Shown here in pieces: positions 8,318-17,001 of a DNA stretch of 64,000 bases. The position numbers and the translations under genes were made by a program. Origin of the DNA: CAWCGU01 sp963838095 (GTDB lineage: Bacteria > Actinomycetota > Thermoleophilia > Solirubrobacterales > 70-9); the NCBI GenBank assembly GCA_963838095.1, contig CAWIPO010000006.1, positions 868,001 to 932,000 of the forward strand, read 5' to 3'. Position 1 is the stretch's first letter, and every line of letters starts with the position of its first letter. The notes under the pieces are model-generated. The model saw only the letters and a program-made list of their open reading frames with translations, made no database searches and had not been told where the DNA came from.

Positions 8318-10999
8318 ATGCGCGGACGCGCTGACGCGGCGGGCGAGTCGCCACGGGTTGCACACCGCACGCTGAAATGCGTAGTGATGGCCGCGCTCGG
8401 GCTGGCGCTCGTCGTCCCCGCGTCCGCAATGGCCGGTGCGCGCGGGCCGCAGAGGCCGCCGAAGCCGCCGAAGTTCTCGACCGCGACCAACTCGAGCCCG
8501 ATCACGTTGTCGGCCGACGGCAAGCTGCTTTGGGTGGTGAACCCCGACAGCGACTCCGTGTCGGTGATCCGCACCAGCACCAATCAGGTGCTGAAGACGC
8601 TCCCCGTCGGCAACGAGCCGCAGCAGGTCGCCGTCGACCCGTCGAACCTGTACGCCTACGTCGCCAACGCCGCCGCCGGCACGGTGACGGTGATCAGGAT
8701 CACGAATCCGAAGCCGGGGCAGTTCAAGGCGAGGATCGCCAAGGACCTCGGCACTCAGGGCACGTTCGCCACCGGCGCCGAGCCGTTGAACATCGTCGCC
8801 TCACCGGATGGGCGGCGGATCTTCGTCGCCAACGCCGCTCAGGACACGATCACCGTTATCGACGCGACCGAGCGCGTGAAGAGAAGGCGGGGCGGAGGAG
8901 GCGGCGGAAACAACAGGGGAGCGGGGGGAGGGGGATCAGGGGGAGCGAAGCTGGTCAGCCCGAAGGTGATCGGCGGCATCGTGCTCCGCGGCAGCGCCTG
9001 CAGTCCCGACCCCGAGTTCCACTTCCAACCCCGCGGGCTGGCGGTGACCAAGAACAGCAAGCAGCTCTACGTCACCAGCTTCTTCTCCTTCACGCGCCCG
9101 GGGTTCACCCAGGTGAACGACGAGGGCAGGCAGGGCATCGTCTGCCGCATCGACATCGACACCGAGTCCGCGAGGATCGGCAAGTACAAGCCGATCGGCC
9201 GGATCGCGATCCTGCCGCGAAACACCGGCTTCACCGTCGACCAGAGCGGCGACGGCGTCGCCGACCCGACCTTTGCGTGGCCGAACCAGATGCAGAGCAT
9301 CGTCATCCGCGGGAAACAGGCGTACCTGCCGAACATCGCCGCTTCACCCGAGGGCCCGCTGCGCTTCAACGTCGACACCGAAGCGTTCCTGAGCGTGATC
9401 ACCGGGGTCGGCGGCCCCGCCCAGACCGACGCCGGCTCGATCAACATGCACCTCGGCGCGCGCACTCCGGAGGCGGGCAAGAAGAAGCTCTTCTTCGCCA
9501 ACCCGTGGGCGATCGACTTCACGAACCAATCCGGTGCCGGGGCGGCGTACGTCGTCTCGTCCGGCTCCGACCTGCTGGTCAGGCTCAATGTCGGCGCCGA
9601 CGGCGGCCTCAGCTTCACCGGCGGCGACCAGACGACCCGCTACATCGACCTGAACGATCCCGCGAACCCCGCCACCAGCGGGAACAACGCCGGCAAGAAC
9701 CCGCGCGGGATCGTGATCAACCCGGCGGGCACGAGGGCCTACGTGATGAACTTCGTCTCCCGCAACGTCTCGGTGGTCGACCTCACGACAGATACGGTGC
9801 TGGGCGCGATCCGCACAGCCGCGCTGCCGCCGCCCGGCTCCACCGAGGAGGTCGTGCAGGTGGGCGCGGAGATGTTCTTCAGCTCGCGCGGCCACTTCAA
9901 CCGGCCGGCGGGGACCACCGTCTCAACCGATGAGCGGCTCTCCAGCGAGGGCTGGCAGTCGTGCTCGAGCTGCCACTTCGACGGGCTCACCGACAGCGTG
10001 GTGTGGGCGTTCGGCGTCGGCCCGCGCAAGTCGATACCGCTGAACGCAAGCTTCAACCCGTTCGACCGCAACCAGCAGAAGATCCTCAATTACTCGGCGA
10101 TCTTCGACGAGGTCGAGGACTTCGAGCTCAACATCCGCAACGTCTCCGGGCCAGGCGGCGTGACCGCGGACACGTGCCAGACGCCCCCGCCGGCGACGAG
10201 CGCCTTCGACCCGAACCACGGGCTCATAATCGGCGACAACGGCAACGTCAACGACCGGCCCTGCGTCGTTAATCCGTTCCCGAAGCCGAACGCGGGCCGT
10301 CCACAGCTCACGGTCACCCTGCCAGGCAGCGGCGTCGCCGTGCCGGCGCTGACGGCGCTGAAGGAATGGGTGCGGCTCGCGATCCGGACGCCGGAAGCCC
10401 CGATCCCGGGCCTGCCCGGCGGTCCCAACCCCGCGGACCTGCAGGCCGGCGCAACGCTGTTCGCGAATCAGGGCTGCGCGAACTGCCACGGCGGGGCGCT
10501 GTGGACCACCAGCGCGGTGAAGAACTTCACGTCGCCTCCCGCGGTCGGTGACCGATTCACCGAGGTCCCGGCGACGCTCCCTGGCACGAGCCCGGTCGCC
10601 AACGAATATCTGAACGCGTTCCTGCGCAACATCAACTCCTTCAACATCGGCGTCCAAGGGCAGGGCAACGACCTCGGCAACAACATCGGGGGCCCCGAGT
10701 TCGCGAGCCAGACACTGAGCGTCGTGAACGGCAACTTGACCTCCAGCGCGCCTCCCGGCCAAGACGCGCTCGGCCGCGACTACAACGGCGACGGCAGGGG
10801 GATCGGCTTCTCCCCACAGTCGCTGCTGGGCATCTTCGCGTCGCCGCCCTACTACCACAACGGCGCCTGCGAGACCCTCTCCTGCGTGCTCAGCGACGTC
10901 CAGCACCGAACGGGTCTCGGGGCGTCGCCGGACCTGCTCACGAACTCGGCCGATCGCGCGAAGGTCGAGCGGTTCCTGGAGGCAATCGACGTCGACTGA
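8318..10999 (+). CDS. Secreted YVTN-family beta-propeller protein with two c-type haem motifs
   Basis: 893 residues. A signal peptide (VVMAALGLALVVPASAMA) ends near residue 40. Propeller repeats follow, such as LWVVNPDSDSVSVIRTSTN, YVANAAAGTVTVI and IFVANAAQDTITVIDAT. A glycine-rich low-complexity insert sits near residues 190-212. Two CxxCH haem sites occur, CSSCH near residue 548 and CANCH near residue 719, and the C-terminus (SPPYYHNGACETLSCVL) resembles the di-haem cytochrome c peroxidase/MauG group. It probably carries electrons or reduces a substrate outside the membrane. It follows ccmF by 48 bases, consistent with needing that haem lyase. The substrate is unknown. Confidence 0.85.
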   Translation: MRGRADAAGESPRVAHRTLKCVVMAALGLALVVPASAMAGARGPQRPPKPPKFSTATNSSPITLSADGKLLWVVNPDSDSVSVIRTSTNQVLKTLPVGNEPQQVAVDPSNLYAYVANAAAGTVTVIRITNPKPGQFKARIAKDLGTQGTFATGAEPLNIVASPDGRRIFVANAAQDTITVIDATERVKRRRGGGGGGNNRGAGGGGSGGAKLVSPKVIGGIVLRGSACSPDPEFHFQPRGLAVTKNSKQLYVTSFFSFTRPGFTQVNDEGRQGIVCRIDIDTESARIGKYKPIGRIAILPRNTGFTVDQSGDGVADPTFAWPNQMQSIVIRGKQAYLPNIAASPEGPLRFNVDTEAFLSVITGVGGPAQTDAGSINMHLGARTPEAGKKKLFFANPWAIDFTNQSGAGAAYVVSSGSDLLVRLNVGADGGLSFTGGDQTTRYIDLNDPANPATSGNNAGKNPRGIVINPAGTRAYVMNFVSRNVSVVDLTTDTVLGAIRTAALPPPGSTEEVVQVGAEMFFSSRGHFNRPAGTTVSTDERLSSEGWQSCSSCHFDGLTDSVVWAFGVGPRKSIPLNASFNPFDRNQQKILNYSAIFDEVEDFELNIRNVSGPGGVTADTCQTPPPATSAFDPNHGLIIGDNGNVNDRPCVVNPFPKPNAGRPQLTVTLPGSGVAVPALTALKEWVRLAIRTPEAPIPGLPGGPNPADLQAGATLFANQGCANCHGGALWTTSAVKNFTSPPAVGDRFTEVPATLPGTSPVANEYLNAFLRNINSFNIGVQGQGNDLGNNIGGPEFASQTLSVVNGNLTSSAPPGQDALGRDYNGDGRGIGFSPQSLLGIFASPPYYHNGACETLSCVLSDVQHRTGLGASPDLLTNSADRAKVERFLEAIDVD

Positions 11000-11003
11000 G
11001 CGC

Positions 11004-11019
11004 GAGCGCCGCGGCGCTC
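11004..11019. terminator. Short hairpin between convergent genes
   Basis: GAGCGC (11004-11009) pairs with GCGCTC (11014-11019) around a CGCG loop, between the stops of two converging genes at 10999 and 11024. No T tract follows, as is common in GC-rich actinobacteria. It could end transcription from both sides. Confidence 0.35.
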
Positions 11020-11023
11020 ACAC

Positions 11024-12403
11024 CTAGCCGGTCTGCTCGGTGATCGCGCGCTCGATTGATGCCACCAGCTCGTCGATGTCGGCGAGCTCGTCGCGGTCGC
11101 CCGCGAGCCCGAAGAAGACCCCGCCGTCGTAGCTGACGACGCCGATCGAAAGCGCATGCCCCTGCGGGGAGAGCGGCACGAACGGATATACCTCGCGCAT
11201 CCGGCGCCCGAGCAGGTAGAACGGCACCTGCGGCCCGGGCACGTTCGAGATCACGAGGTTCCACGTCAGCGGCCGCGAGATCGCCATCGAGAGCACGCGG
11301 TTGATGGTGGGCGGCGCCCAGCCCGTCGCCTCGATCACGAGCGAGGCGGCGTCGGCCTCGGCCGATTGCTTGACGCGAGTGGTCTCGGCGTGGATCAGCT
11401 CGAGGCGTCGCCGCGGGTCGCGCTCGCTGAGCGGCAGCGTCACCAGAAGCGTCGCGATCCTGTTGCCGAGATCGTGCTGCTCGTCCGCTCTGCGGATCGA
11501 CATCGGCACCAGGGCGACGATCGATCGCGGCAGCTCACCGCCGCGGCCTTCCAGGAAGTCCGCCAGCGCCCCGGTGGCGATCGAGAGGATCACGTCGTTG
11601 ACGGTCGCGTCGGTGTCGCCGCGCGCATCCTTCAGCTTCTGCAGCGTGGTCGCGGCGAAGCCGGCGCGCCGATCACGCCCGATCTCGACGTTCAGCGAGA
11701 TTCGCGTGGCGCTGGGCCCGCCGGCGGCAAGTCCGGCGAACCCCTCCGCCGTCCGCCGCACCCTGCCGGCGGTCGACTTCGGCATCGTCAGCGCCCCCGT
11801 CGCCGCCTTCCGGGCATTGCGCAGCGGCCTTCGAATCCGTTCCGACGCGGCGCGGATGAACAGCATCTCCGAACTCGGTTCGTCCGGATCCCAGCGCTCC
11901 TCCGGGACCTCCATCTCGGTGCCCTCGGGGTTGGGGTCGAGAATGATCGTGCCGACGTCGAGCGCCGACACCCCGTCGACGAGCGCGTGGTGTGTCTTCG
12001 AGATCAGCGCGTGGCGCTTGCCTTCCAGACCCTCGACGAGGTAGATCTGCCACAGCGGCCGCGAGAAGTCGAGCGGCTGGGACATCACGCGGCCGACGAA
12101 CTCGCGCAGCTGCTCGATGCTCCCCGGGCCGGGGAGGGCCGAGTGGCGCACGTGCCAGCGCAGATCGAAGTTCGCGTCGTCGCTCCACACGGGGTTGTCC
12201 AGCCCGAGCGGGATCTGCGTCACCCGCTGCCGAAACCGCGGCACCAGGCTCAGCCGCGTCGACACGTGCTCGAGCAGATCCTCGAAATCGGGAGGCTTCC
12301 CCTCGAAGATGATCGTCGCCCCGACGTGGACGTGGATCGGCCCACGCTCGGCGAGCAGCGAGGACATATCGGAGGAGGAGAGGGGGGAGAGGCGCTCGTT
12401 CAC
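11024..12403 (-). CDS. Wax ester synthase / diacylglycerol O-acyltransferase (WS/DGAT family)
   Basis: 459 residues, the usual length for actinobacterial WS/DGAT enzymes. The N-terminus begins in the normal way (LSPLSSSDMSSLLAE). The catalytic HHxxxDG motif is present as KTHHALVDGVS near residues 138-146, with an upstream PLWQIYLVEGL strand. The C-terminal domain contains NLVISNVPGPQVPFYLLG, the usual ND/PGP-like region. The enzyme joins acyl-CoA to a fatty alcohol or diacylglycerol to make storage lipid. It stands between convergent and same-strand genes with no obvious operon partner; the lipoprotein hydrolase gene lies 26 bases upstream. Confidence 0.93.
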   Translation of the reverse strand: MNERLSPLSSSDMSSLLAERGPIHVHVGATIIFEGKPPDFEDLLEHVSTRLSLVPRFRQRVTQIPLGLDNPVWSDDANFDLRWHVRHSALPGPGSIEQLREFVGRVMSQPLDFSRPLWQIYLVEGLEGKRHALISKTHHALVDGVSALDVGTIILDPNPEGTEMEVPEERWDPDEPSSEMLFIRAASERIRRPLRNARKAATGALTMPKSTAGRVRRTAEGFAGLAAGGPSATRISLNVEIGRDRRAGFAATTLQKLKDARGDTDATVNDVILSIATGALADFLEGRGGELPRSIVALVPMSIRRADEQHDLGNRIATLLVTLPLSERDPRRRLELIHAETTRVKQSAEADAASLVIEATGWAPPTINRVLSMAISRPLTWNLVISNVPGPQVPFYLLGRRMREVYPFVPLSPQGHALSIGVVSYDGGVFFGLAGDRDELADIDELVASIERAITEQTG

Positions 12404-12429
12404 GGGACCCGGCGGCGACGATATTCGAA

Positions 12430-13869
12430 CTACTGCTGCAGGTGCTCCCGCAGGAAGCGCCGGATCTCCCTCGCCGCCGCGCCGTCCTCGTAGTAGAGGG
12501 CGTCGACGTGGCCCGCGTTTCGGACCTCGTAGTACTCCGAGTTCGGGAACTCGTCCGCCACCCGCATTCCCTCGTGCGGGGTGGTGACGCTGTCGAGCTC
12601 GCCCGCGACCACCAGCACCGGCGCCTCGGTGCCCACGGCGTCGTCTTCGGCGGGCGGCTCGTACAGGTCGGTCGGCGGCGGGAACGTAAGGCAGTACAGG
12701 TAGCCGATCTCCGAGCCGATCGCGATCTCACGCGGGGTGAAGGGCGCGAACGTGTCGGGGTTGGGGTAGTCGCGGATCGAGTCTTCGAGCTGCCGGCGGC
12801 GCTCGGTCTCCGAGGCCGGCTTCTCCCAGATCATCGGGTAGTCGTTGCAGCTCACGATCTGCTCGCCCGCGGTGTTGTACTGGCGCAGGTGGCGCGCGCC
12901 CGGCTTGCCCTCGCCGGTGAGCTTGTTCCAGGGCTCGGCATCGCCACGCATCAGAGCTTCGCCGGCGTCGACGACGTCGATGTATGACCCGGGCGGGCTG
13001 TAGCCGGCGTCGAAGAGAGCGTCGATCAGCGATCCGACGCCCCTGCCGGTTTGACGCAGGTGCTCGGCCAGCTCGGCGAGGAACTTCTCGGGATCGCCGA
13101 CGCAGCTCGGCGAGCGCCGGCAGGCGATGTAGAGGGAGCGAACCCCGGTGCGCGGGATGTTCGGATACCAGCCGGACTCGCCACGGACGGGATAGGCGCT
13201 GTCGAGCACCAGCGCGTCGAGCGAGTCGGGGTGGCGGAAGGCATAGGACTGGGCGAGGAAGGTCCCGTAGGAGTCGCCGTACAGCGCGATCCGCTCGTAC
13301 CCGAGCGCCTCGCGGACGTCATCGATGTCGTCCGCAGCCGCAGCGGTGCGATACGAGGACGCCAGCGGGCCCAGGCGCCGCGCACATTCCGACAGCGCAA
13401 TCCAGTCGGGTGCCCGGCCGCGCTGGGTATCAGGACACTTGACCGGACCCGATCGCCCGGTCCCGCGCATGTCGACCAGCACCAGCGAGCGCCGGTCGAG
13501 CAAATCGTCGAACACCTTCGTGTAGGCGCTGGCGGTGCCGGTGCTCGCATATCCGGGCCCGCCCTCGACCGCAAAGATCGCCCCCAGCGACGGCTTATCG
13601 CGGTCGTTCGGCGGCCGCACCGCGAACCCGATCTCGGTCGTCCCGAGGGAAGGGTCGGCGCGCTCGAACGGGACCTCGATCGACCCGCAGCGAAACTCCT
13701 TCGGCTTAGGGAGCTGCCCGCAGTCGCCGAGATCCTCGAAAGCGAGCTCGGGGATCTCGTACGTTTGCTCGGCGCCGCCGTTCGTCGTGGACGTGTCGCC
13801 GTCGGACCCGCAGGATCCAAGCGCCACCACGACCGCAACCCCGACCACTCCTGCCACCAGTCGCTGCAC
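12430..13869 (-). CDS. Lipoprotein alpha/beta hydrolase with TAP-like C-terminus (tripeptidyl aminopeptidase type)
   Basis: 479 residues from a GTG. A lipobox (VVALGSC) near residue 20 predicts a lipid-anchored surface protein. The nucleophile elbow is GDSYGT near residue 200. The acid and base are likely the D in VAGELDSVT and the H in NAGHVDALYY. Cysteines in the middle suggest disulfides. The layout, with an N-terminal alpha/beta hydrolase fold and a TAP-like C-terminus, matches secreted Streptomyces and mycobacterial tripeptidyl aminopeptidases and hydrolases. The substrate could be a peptide or an ester. It lies 26 bases upstream of the WS/DGAT gene on the same strand, so the two may be co-transcribed. 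Confidence 0.85.
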   Translation of the reverse strand: MQRLVAGVVGVAVVVALGSCGSDGDTSTTNGGAEQTYEIPELAFEDLGDCGQLPKPKEFRCGSIEVPFERADPSLGTTEIGFAVRPPNDRDKPSLGAIFAVEGGPGYASTGTASAYTKVFDDLLDRRSLVLVDMRGTGRSGPVKCPDTQRGRAPDWIALSECARRLGPLASSYRTAAAADDIDDVREALGYERIALYGDSYGTFLAQSYAFRHPDSLDALVLDSAYPVRGESGWYPNIPRTGVRSLYIACRRSPSCVGDPEKFLAELAEHLRQTGRGVGSLIDALFDAGYSPPGSYIDVVDAGEALMRGDAEPWNKLTGEGKPGARHLRQYNTAGEQIVSCNDYPMIWEKPASETERRRQLEDSIRDYPNPDTFAPFTPREIAIGSEIGYLYCLTFPPPTDLYEPPAEDDAVGTEAPVLVVAGELDSVTTPHEGMRVADEFPNSEYYEVRNAGHVDALYYEDGAAAREIRRFLREHLQQ

Positions 13870-13933
13870 CCCTCAAAGGTACAATCGCCTCCCGGCGTCG
13901 ATCGCTTCAGCCTGCGCTCGAGCCGAAAAACCC

Positions 13934-14007
13934 GCGCCCGTAGCTCAGTCGGATAGAGCGTTGGTCTACGAAACCAAAGGTCACAGGTTCGAATCCTGTC
14001 GGGCGCG
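13934..14007 (+). tRNA. tRNA-Arg (anticodon ACG)
   Basis: A 74-base cloverleaf without encoded CCA. The acceptor is GCGCCCG (13934-13940) with CGGGCGC (14000-14006) and discriminator G14007. The anticodon stem-loop TTGGT-CTACGAA-ACCAA gives ACG, normally edited to inosine. The T arm is ACAGG-TTCGAAT-CCTGT (13983-13999). A TACAAT -10-like hexamer lies at 13880-13885, matching the one before tRNA-Ser. Confidence 0.97.
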
Positions 14008-14011
14008 CTCA

Positions 14012-14063
14012 CGAATCTCTCTGCGTTGTGGGGTCTATAGGGCATACAACCCAGAGAGATTCG
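14012..14063 (+). terminator. Long perfect hairpin directly after tRNA-Arg
   Basis: A 12-base-pair perfect stem (CGAATCTCTCTG at 14012-14023 with CAGAGAGATTCG at 14052-14063) continues, after a single mismatch, into GTTGT/ACAAC (14025-14029/14046-14050) with a 16-base loop. It starts 5 bases after the tRNA 3' end. It may be the tRNA transcription terminator or a processing signal, although no T tract follows. Confidence 0.5.
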
Positions 14064-14083
14064 CCCGAGCTCCGGCGGCCCAG

Positions 14084-14181
14084 CTCGGCGCCGGGTAGAG
14101 TGCCGTCCGCCCTCGATGCGGAGGGAGGTCGGAACCACAACCTGAAGGGCGAGCACGGAAGCATGCGTTACCCGGCGCGAG
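14084..14181 (+). ncRNA. Candidate structured RNA of unknown class
   Basis: A 13-pair closing stem joins 14084-14097 (CTCG, bulged G, CGCCGGGTA) to 14169-14181 (TACCCGGCG, CGAG). Inside, CCGT/ACGG (14103-14106/14155-14158) and CGCCCT/AGGGCG (14108-14113/14146-14151) stack into a second long helix. AGGT/ACCT (14126-14129/14140-14143) can form a tip. The whole reads as one ~98-base rod with internal loops, ending 34 bases before the glycosyltransferase start. It could be a small RNA or a leader element. It lacks the SRP RNA signature and matches no riboswitch I recognise. Confidence 0.35.
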
Positions 14182-14214
14182 TGGTGCGGATAGCCTGAGC
14201 ACGAGACTGAGCGC

Positions 14215-15489
14215 GTGGCGACGATCGTCTTCTTCCCCGAGGGCGCGTACGGTCCGACCAACAACTGCGTCGGGATCGGCGACGTGCTGCGCAGGCGGGG
14301 GCACCGGGTCGTGTTCGTGCTCGAGGAGTCGTTCGCCGGAACGCTGACCGAAAAGGGTTTCGAGGAACGGCTGATGCGGCTCTCGCCTTCGCCCGAGGTC
14401 GAGGAGGAGCCCGGCCAGTTCTGGAAGGACTTCATCCGGGAGACGGCGCCGGTCCTGCGCCGCAGCACCTTCAAGCAGCTGGGGCTGTTCATGCGCCCGA
14501 CCTGGGAGGCGCTGCTCGACGGCGCGCGCTACGTGGACGACCGCCTCGTTGAGATCTTCGAGGAGCTCAAGCCCCACGTGATCGTCGAGGACAACGTCTG
14601 CGGCTTTCCGGCGATTCCCGCCAGCGGCCGCCCGTGGGTGCGCATCGTCTCCTGCAACCCACTGGAAATTGGCGATCCGAGCCTGCCGCCGCCGTACTCG
14701 GGCCTGCCCACCGCCGACGACTCCGAATGGGAGCGATTCAGGGCTGAGTACCGAGGCCAGGTTCTCGGGCAGCTCTGGCCGAGCTTCGACGAGTTCTGCC
14801 GCGAGCGCGGAGCTCCGCCGCTGCCTGACGGGGAGCTGATCCACACCTCGCCCTGGCTCAACCTCTACATCTATCCGCGCGAGCTGGACTACGCGCGCAG
14901 CCGGTCACTGGGACCGTCCTGGCACAACCTCGAATCGAGCGTGCGCACGACAGACGCCGAATGGAGCGCGCCGCCCGAGATCGCGACAGGCGATGAAGCG
15001 CTGATCTACCTCAGCCTCGGCTCACTGGGGTCGGGGGACGTGCCCCTGATGGAGCGGCTGGTCGAGGCGCTGGCGCCGCTGCCGCACCGCTTCGTCGTCT
15101 CCAAGGGTCCCCAGCACGACCAGTACGAGCTGGCGCCGAACATGGCTGGGGAGGAGTTCCTGCCCCAGACCTCGGTGCTTTCGCAGGTCGATCTCGTGAT
15201 CACGCACGCCGGCAACAACACCACGACCGAGGCCATCCACTTCGGCCGGCCGATGATCGCGCTGCCGCTGTTCTGGGACCAGCACGACAACGCGCAGCGA
15301 ATCGAGGAGACCGGCTTCGGGATCCGCCTTCCCACCTACGAGTTCACCGAGGCGCAGATGCGCGACGCGATCGAGCGCCTGCTCGGCGACCGGGCCCTCG
15401 CCGAGCGCCTCGCCGCGATCGCCAACCGGCTGCAGGCGAATCCCGGCACCGAGCGCGCGGCCGACCTGATCGAGGGCGTCACTCGCTGA
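14215..15489 (+). CDS. UDP-glycosyltransferase, MGT/UGT (GT1) family
   Basis: 424 residues from a GTG. The N-terminal Rossmann half contains the acceptor-site region (PEGAYGPTNNCVGIGDVLRRRGHRVVFV). The C-terminal donor-binding motif is VITHAGNNTTTEAIHFGRPM with PLFWDQHDNAQRIEETGFG, typical of macrolide- and sterol-type GT1 enzymes. It transfers a sugar from a nucleotide sugar to a small lipophilic acceptor in the cytoplasm; the acceptor is not predictable. It is the first gene after the candidate RNA and has no clear Shine-Dalgarno sequence. Confidence 0.9.
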   Translation: MATIVFFPEGAYGPTNNCVGIGDVLRRRGHRVVFVLEESFAGTLTEKGFEERLMRLSPSPEVEEEPGQFWKDFIRETAPVLRRSTFKQLGLFMRPTWEALLDGARYVDDRLVEIFEELKPHVIVEDNVCGFPAIPASGRPWVRIVSCNPLEIGDPSLPPPYSGLPTADDSEWERFRAEYRGQVLGQLWPSFDEFCRERGAPPLPDGELIHTSPWLNLYIYPRELDYARSRSLGPSWHNLESSVRTTDAEWSAPPEIATGDEALIYLSLGSLGSGDVPLMERLVEALAPLPHRFVVSKGPQHDQYELAPNMAGEEFLPQTSVLSQVDLVITHAGNNTTTEAIHFGRPMIALPLFWDQHDNAQRIEETGFGIRLPTYEFTEAQMRDAIERLLGDRALAERLAAIANRLQANPGTERAADLIEGVTR

Positions 15490-15527
15490 GAACGTGAGCG
15501 TGTCGTCGGCGGGATGCCGCGGGCGCG

Positions 15528-16136
15528 TCAGCCGTCGAGGCTCGCGCGGGCCGACTCGGCGTCGGCCGGGTCCATGCGGCCCGTCTCGACCTCCAGCTTC
15601 ACGGTTTCCTCGAACTGCTCCCGGGTCATCTGCCCGCTTCGGACTGCGGCCGCCCATCCTCGGACCGCAACTTTGTTGTTGGCCCTCGCCTTCTCGGCCT
15701 GCTTGGGATTCCTCTTCAGTTGTTCAGCCACCGCGCGGTTGTAGGCGGACTGGTTCACCGCGCGCTGCGCTTCCTTGCGCTCGGGGGAAGCGAGGAACTT
15801 GTCCCAGTCGATCTCCACCGAGGCGGGGTCGATCGCGTCCACGCGCACGGGAAGCTCCAAACCGGGATTCAGAGGGGTCCCGATCCCACCGGCGATGAAG
15901 CCGGTGTTCTCGGCTTTCCTCGGGACCTTGAACTCAGCCTCGATCTCGTAGGGGTCATGCTCGGGAAGTCGCACCTCGAGCATCAGCCGGTACTTACGTG
16001 TCCCGAAGCGGTTGACCAGCTCGAAGTCGCTGAATTGCCCGAAAGCGGCGCCGAATCGCTCCGATTCCCGGATCACTGCGGTGCCGTCGATTCTTCGGTC
16101 CGGCCGCTCCCTATCGTCCCGTTTGAGAAGGCCCAT
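15528..16136 (-). CDS. Conserved hypothetical protein
   Basis: 202 residues, ATG start. No signal peptide or membrane helix is present. The first half is a beta-rich region (FELVNRFGTRKYRLMLEVRLPEHDPYEIEAEFKVPRKAEN), and the middle predicts binding of a small motif (IDWDKFLASPERKEAQRAVNQ). The second half is charged and helical with a QMTREQFEETVKLEVETG segment similar to short C-terminal domains of actinobacterial hypotheticals. The function is not recognised. It is followed, on the same strand upstream, by the SGNH cluster. Confidence 0.65.
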   Translation of the reverse strand: MGLLKRDDRERPDRRIDGTAVIRESERFGAAFGQFSDFELVNRFGTRKYRLMLEVRLPEHDPYEIEAEFKVPRKAENTGFIAGGIGTPLNPGLELPVRVDAIDPASVEIDWDKFLASPERKEAQRAVNQSAYNRAVAEQLKRNPKQAEKARANNKVAVRGWAAAVRSGQMTREQFEETVKLEVETGRMDPADAESARASLDG

Positions 16137-16170
16137 CTACGGATCGTGCTCAGTATGGTCGCTCAGCCGG

Positions 16171-17001
16171 TCACAGGCAGGCTCGGATCCCACGCGCGAT
16201 CAACCGGCCGCGAAGGGCGGCACCCTCCGGGAGCGGATGCAGGTTGTCGCTCTGCATCAGCTCGGGATTGGCGGCGACGGCGCCGGCCCAATCAGGGACC
16301 TGGGTCCCGGGCCGCGACGAAGCGAAGGCCGTGATCACCGCGTTCTTGCCGCTCTGGTCGACGCCGTTCACGGTCGGGGCGTGGATGGTCGGGACGACCA
16401 TGCACCGATCGCCGACGATCTCCGCGACGGCCTCCAGGTTCGAAGCGAGGGTGTCCGGATAGGCCGGGTCGTCGTTGGTCCCGGCGTCGAAGACGATCAC
16501 CGACTGCGAGGGGTCGTAGCTCTCCCGCAGCAACTCGAGTATCGCGGTGCTCGAGTACCCGGTGACGGCGCTGATCGTCAGATCCAGCGCCGGAAGGTAT
16601 TCCTGCAGATACGGGCCGGTCAGCTCCTCGAGGCTGTCCCCGACGACGAGCACCTCGCCGGAGCCGGCCGAGGTCGCGCCGGTCTCGGGCTCTCGGCCGC
16701 CTGAGTCGACGGCACCTCCGACGAGGGTCGCTTCGGCGGCGGCCTGCCCGGCGAGGCGCCCGCTGCGGGTCCCGGCTCTTTCACCCTGAGCCCGACCGAC
16801 GGTCACGCCTGCTCGGTATCCCTGTCTCCTGCCGTCGGGCAGAGCTTCGAAAAGGGCCTGCGAGTAGGCGGCCTGAAATGCCTCCACCGAGTCTGAACTC
16901 GGACTCTCATCCGGAGCCTCGTCCGATCCGAGGAGATACCCACCGACCGCGGCTCCAACCGTCAGAACCAGGACCGCTGCCAGGAGGACCGGCCGGCTCA
17001 T
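16171..17001 (-). CDS. Membrane-anchored SGNH/GDSL-type hydrolase
   Basis: 276 residues from the ATG at 17001, which overlaps the upstream gene stop (ATGA). The upstream in-frame extension is antisense to nothing but has no signal and is dropped. A membrane anchor (VLLAAVLVLTVGAAVGGYLLG) is followed by a Gln/Arg/Gly-rich linker (GYRAGVTVGRAQGERAGTRSG). The catalytic block I is VVGDSLEELTG with a serine nucleophile. A GTNDDP motif (block III-like) and the DNLHPLPEG Asp-His pair complete the esterase triad. It probably acts on acyl or acetyl esters at the cell surface. The downstream neighbour encodes a hypothetical protein. Confidence 0.8.
   Translation of the reverse strand: MSRPVLLAAVLVLTVGAAVGGYLLGSDEAPDESPSSDSVEAFQAAYSQALFEALPDGRRQGYRAGVTVGRAQGERAGTRSGRLAGQAAAEATLVGGAVDSGGREPETGATSAGSGEVLVVGDSLEELTGPYLQEYLPALDLTISAVTGYSSTAILELLRESYDPSQSVIVFDAGTNDDPAYPDTLASNLEAVAEIVGDRCMVVPTIHAPTVNGVDQSGKNAVITAFASSRPGTQVPDWAGAVAANPELMQSDNLHPLPEGAALRGRLIARGIRACL

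Noticed and set aside
14084..14181. Signal recognition particle RNA
   Set aside because: The conserved GGAAGNAGCAGCC-type tip is missing; only a GGAAGC near the base matches, which is not enough.
13026..14492. 488-residue minus-strand frame over the hydrolase and tRNA-Arg
   Set aside because: It crosses a tRNA gene and contains the typical tRNA-derived false peptide; the hydrolase frame is clearly the real one.
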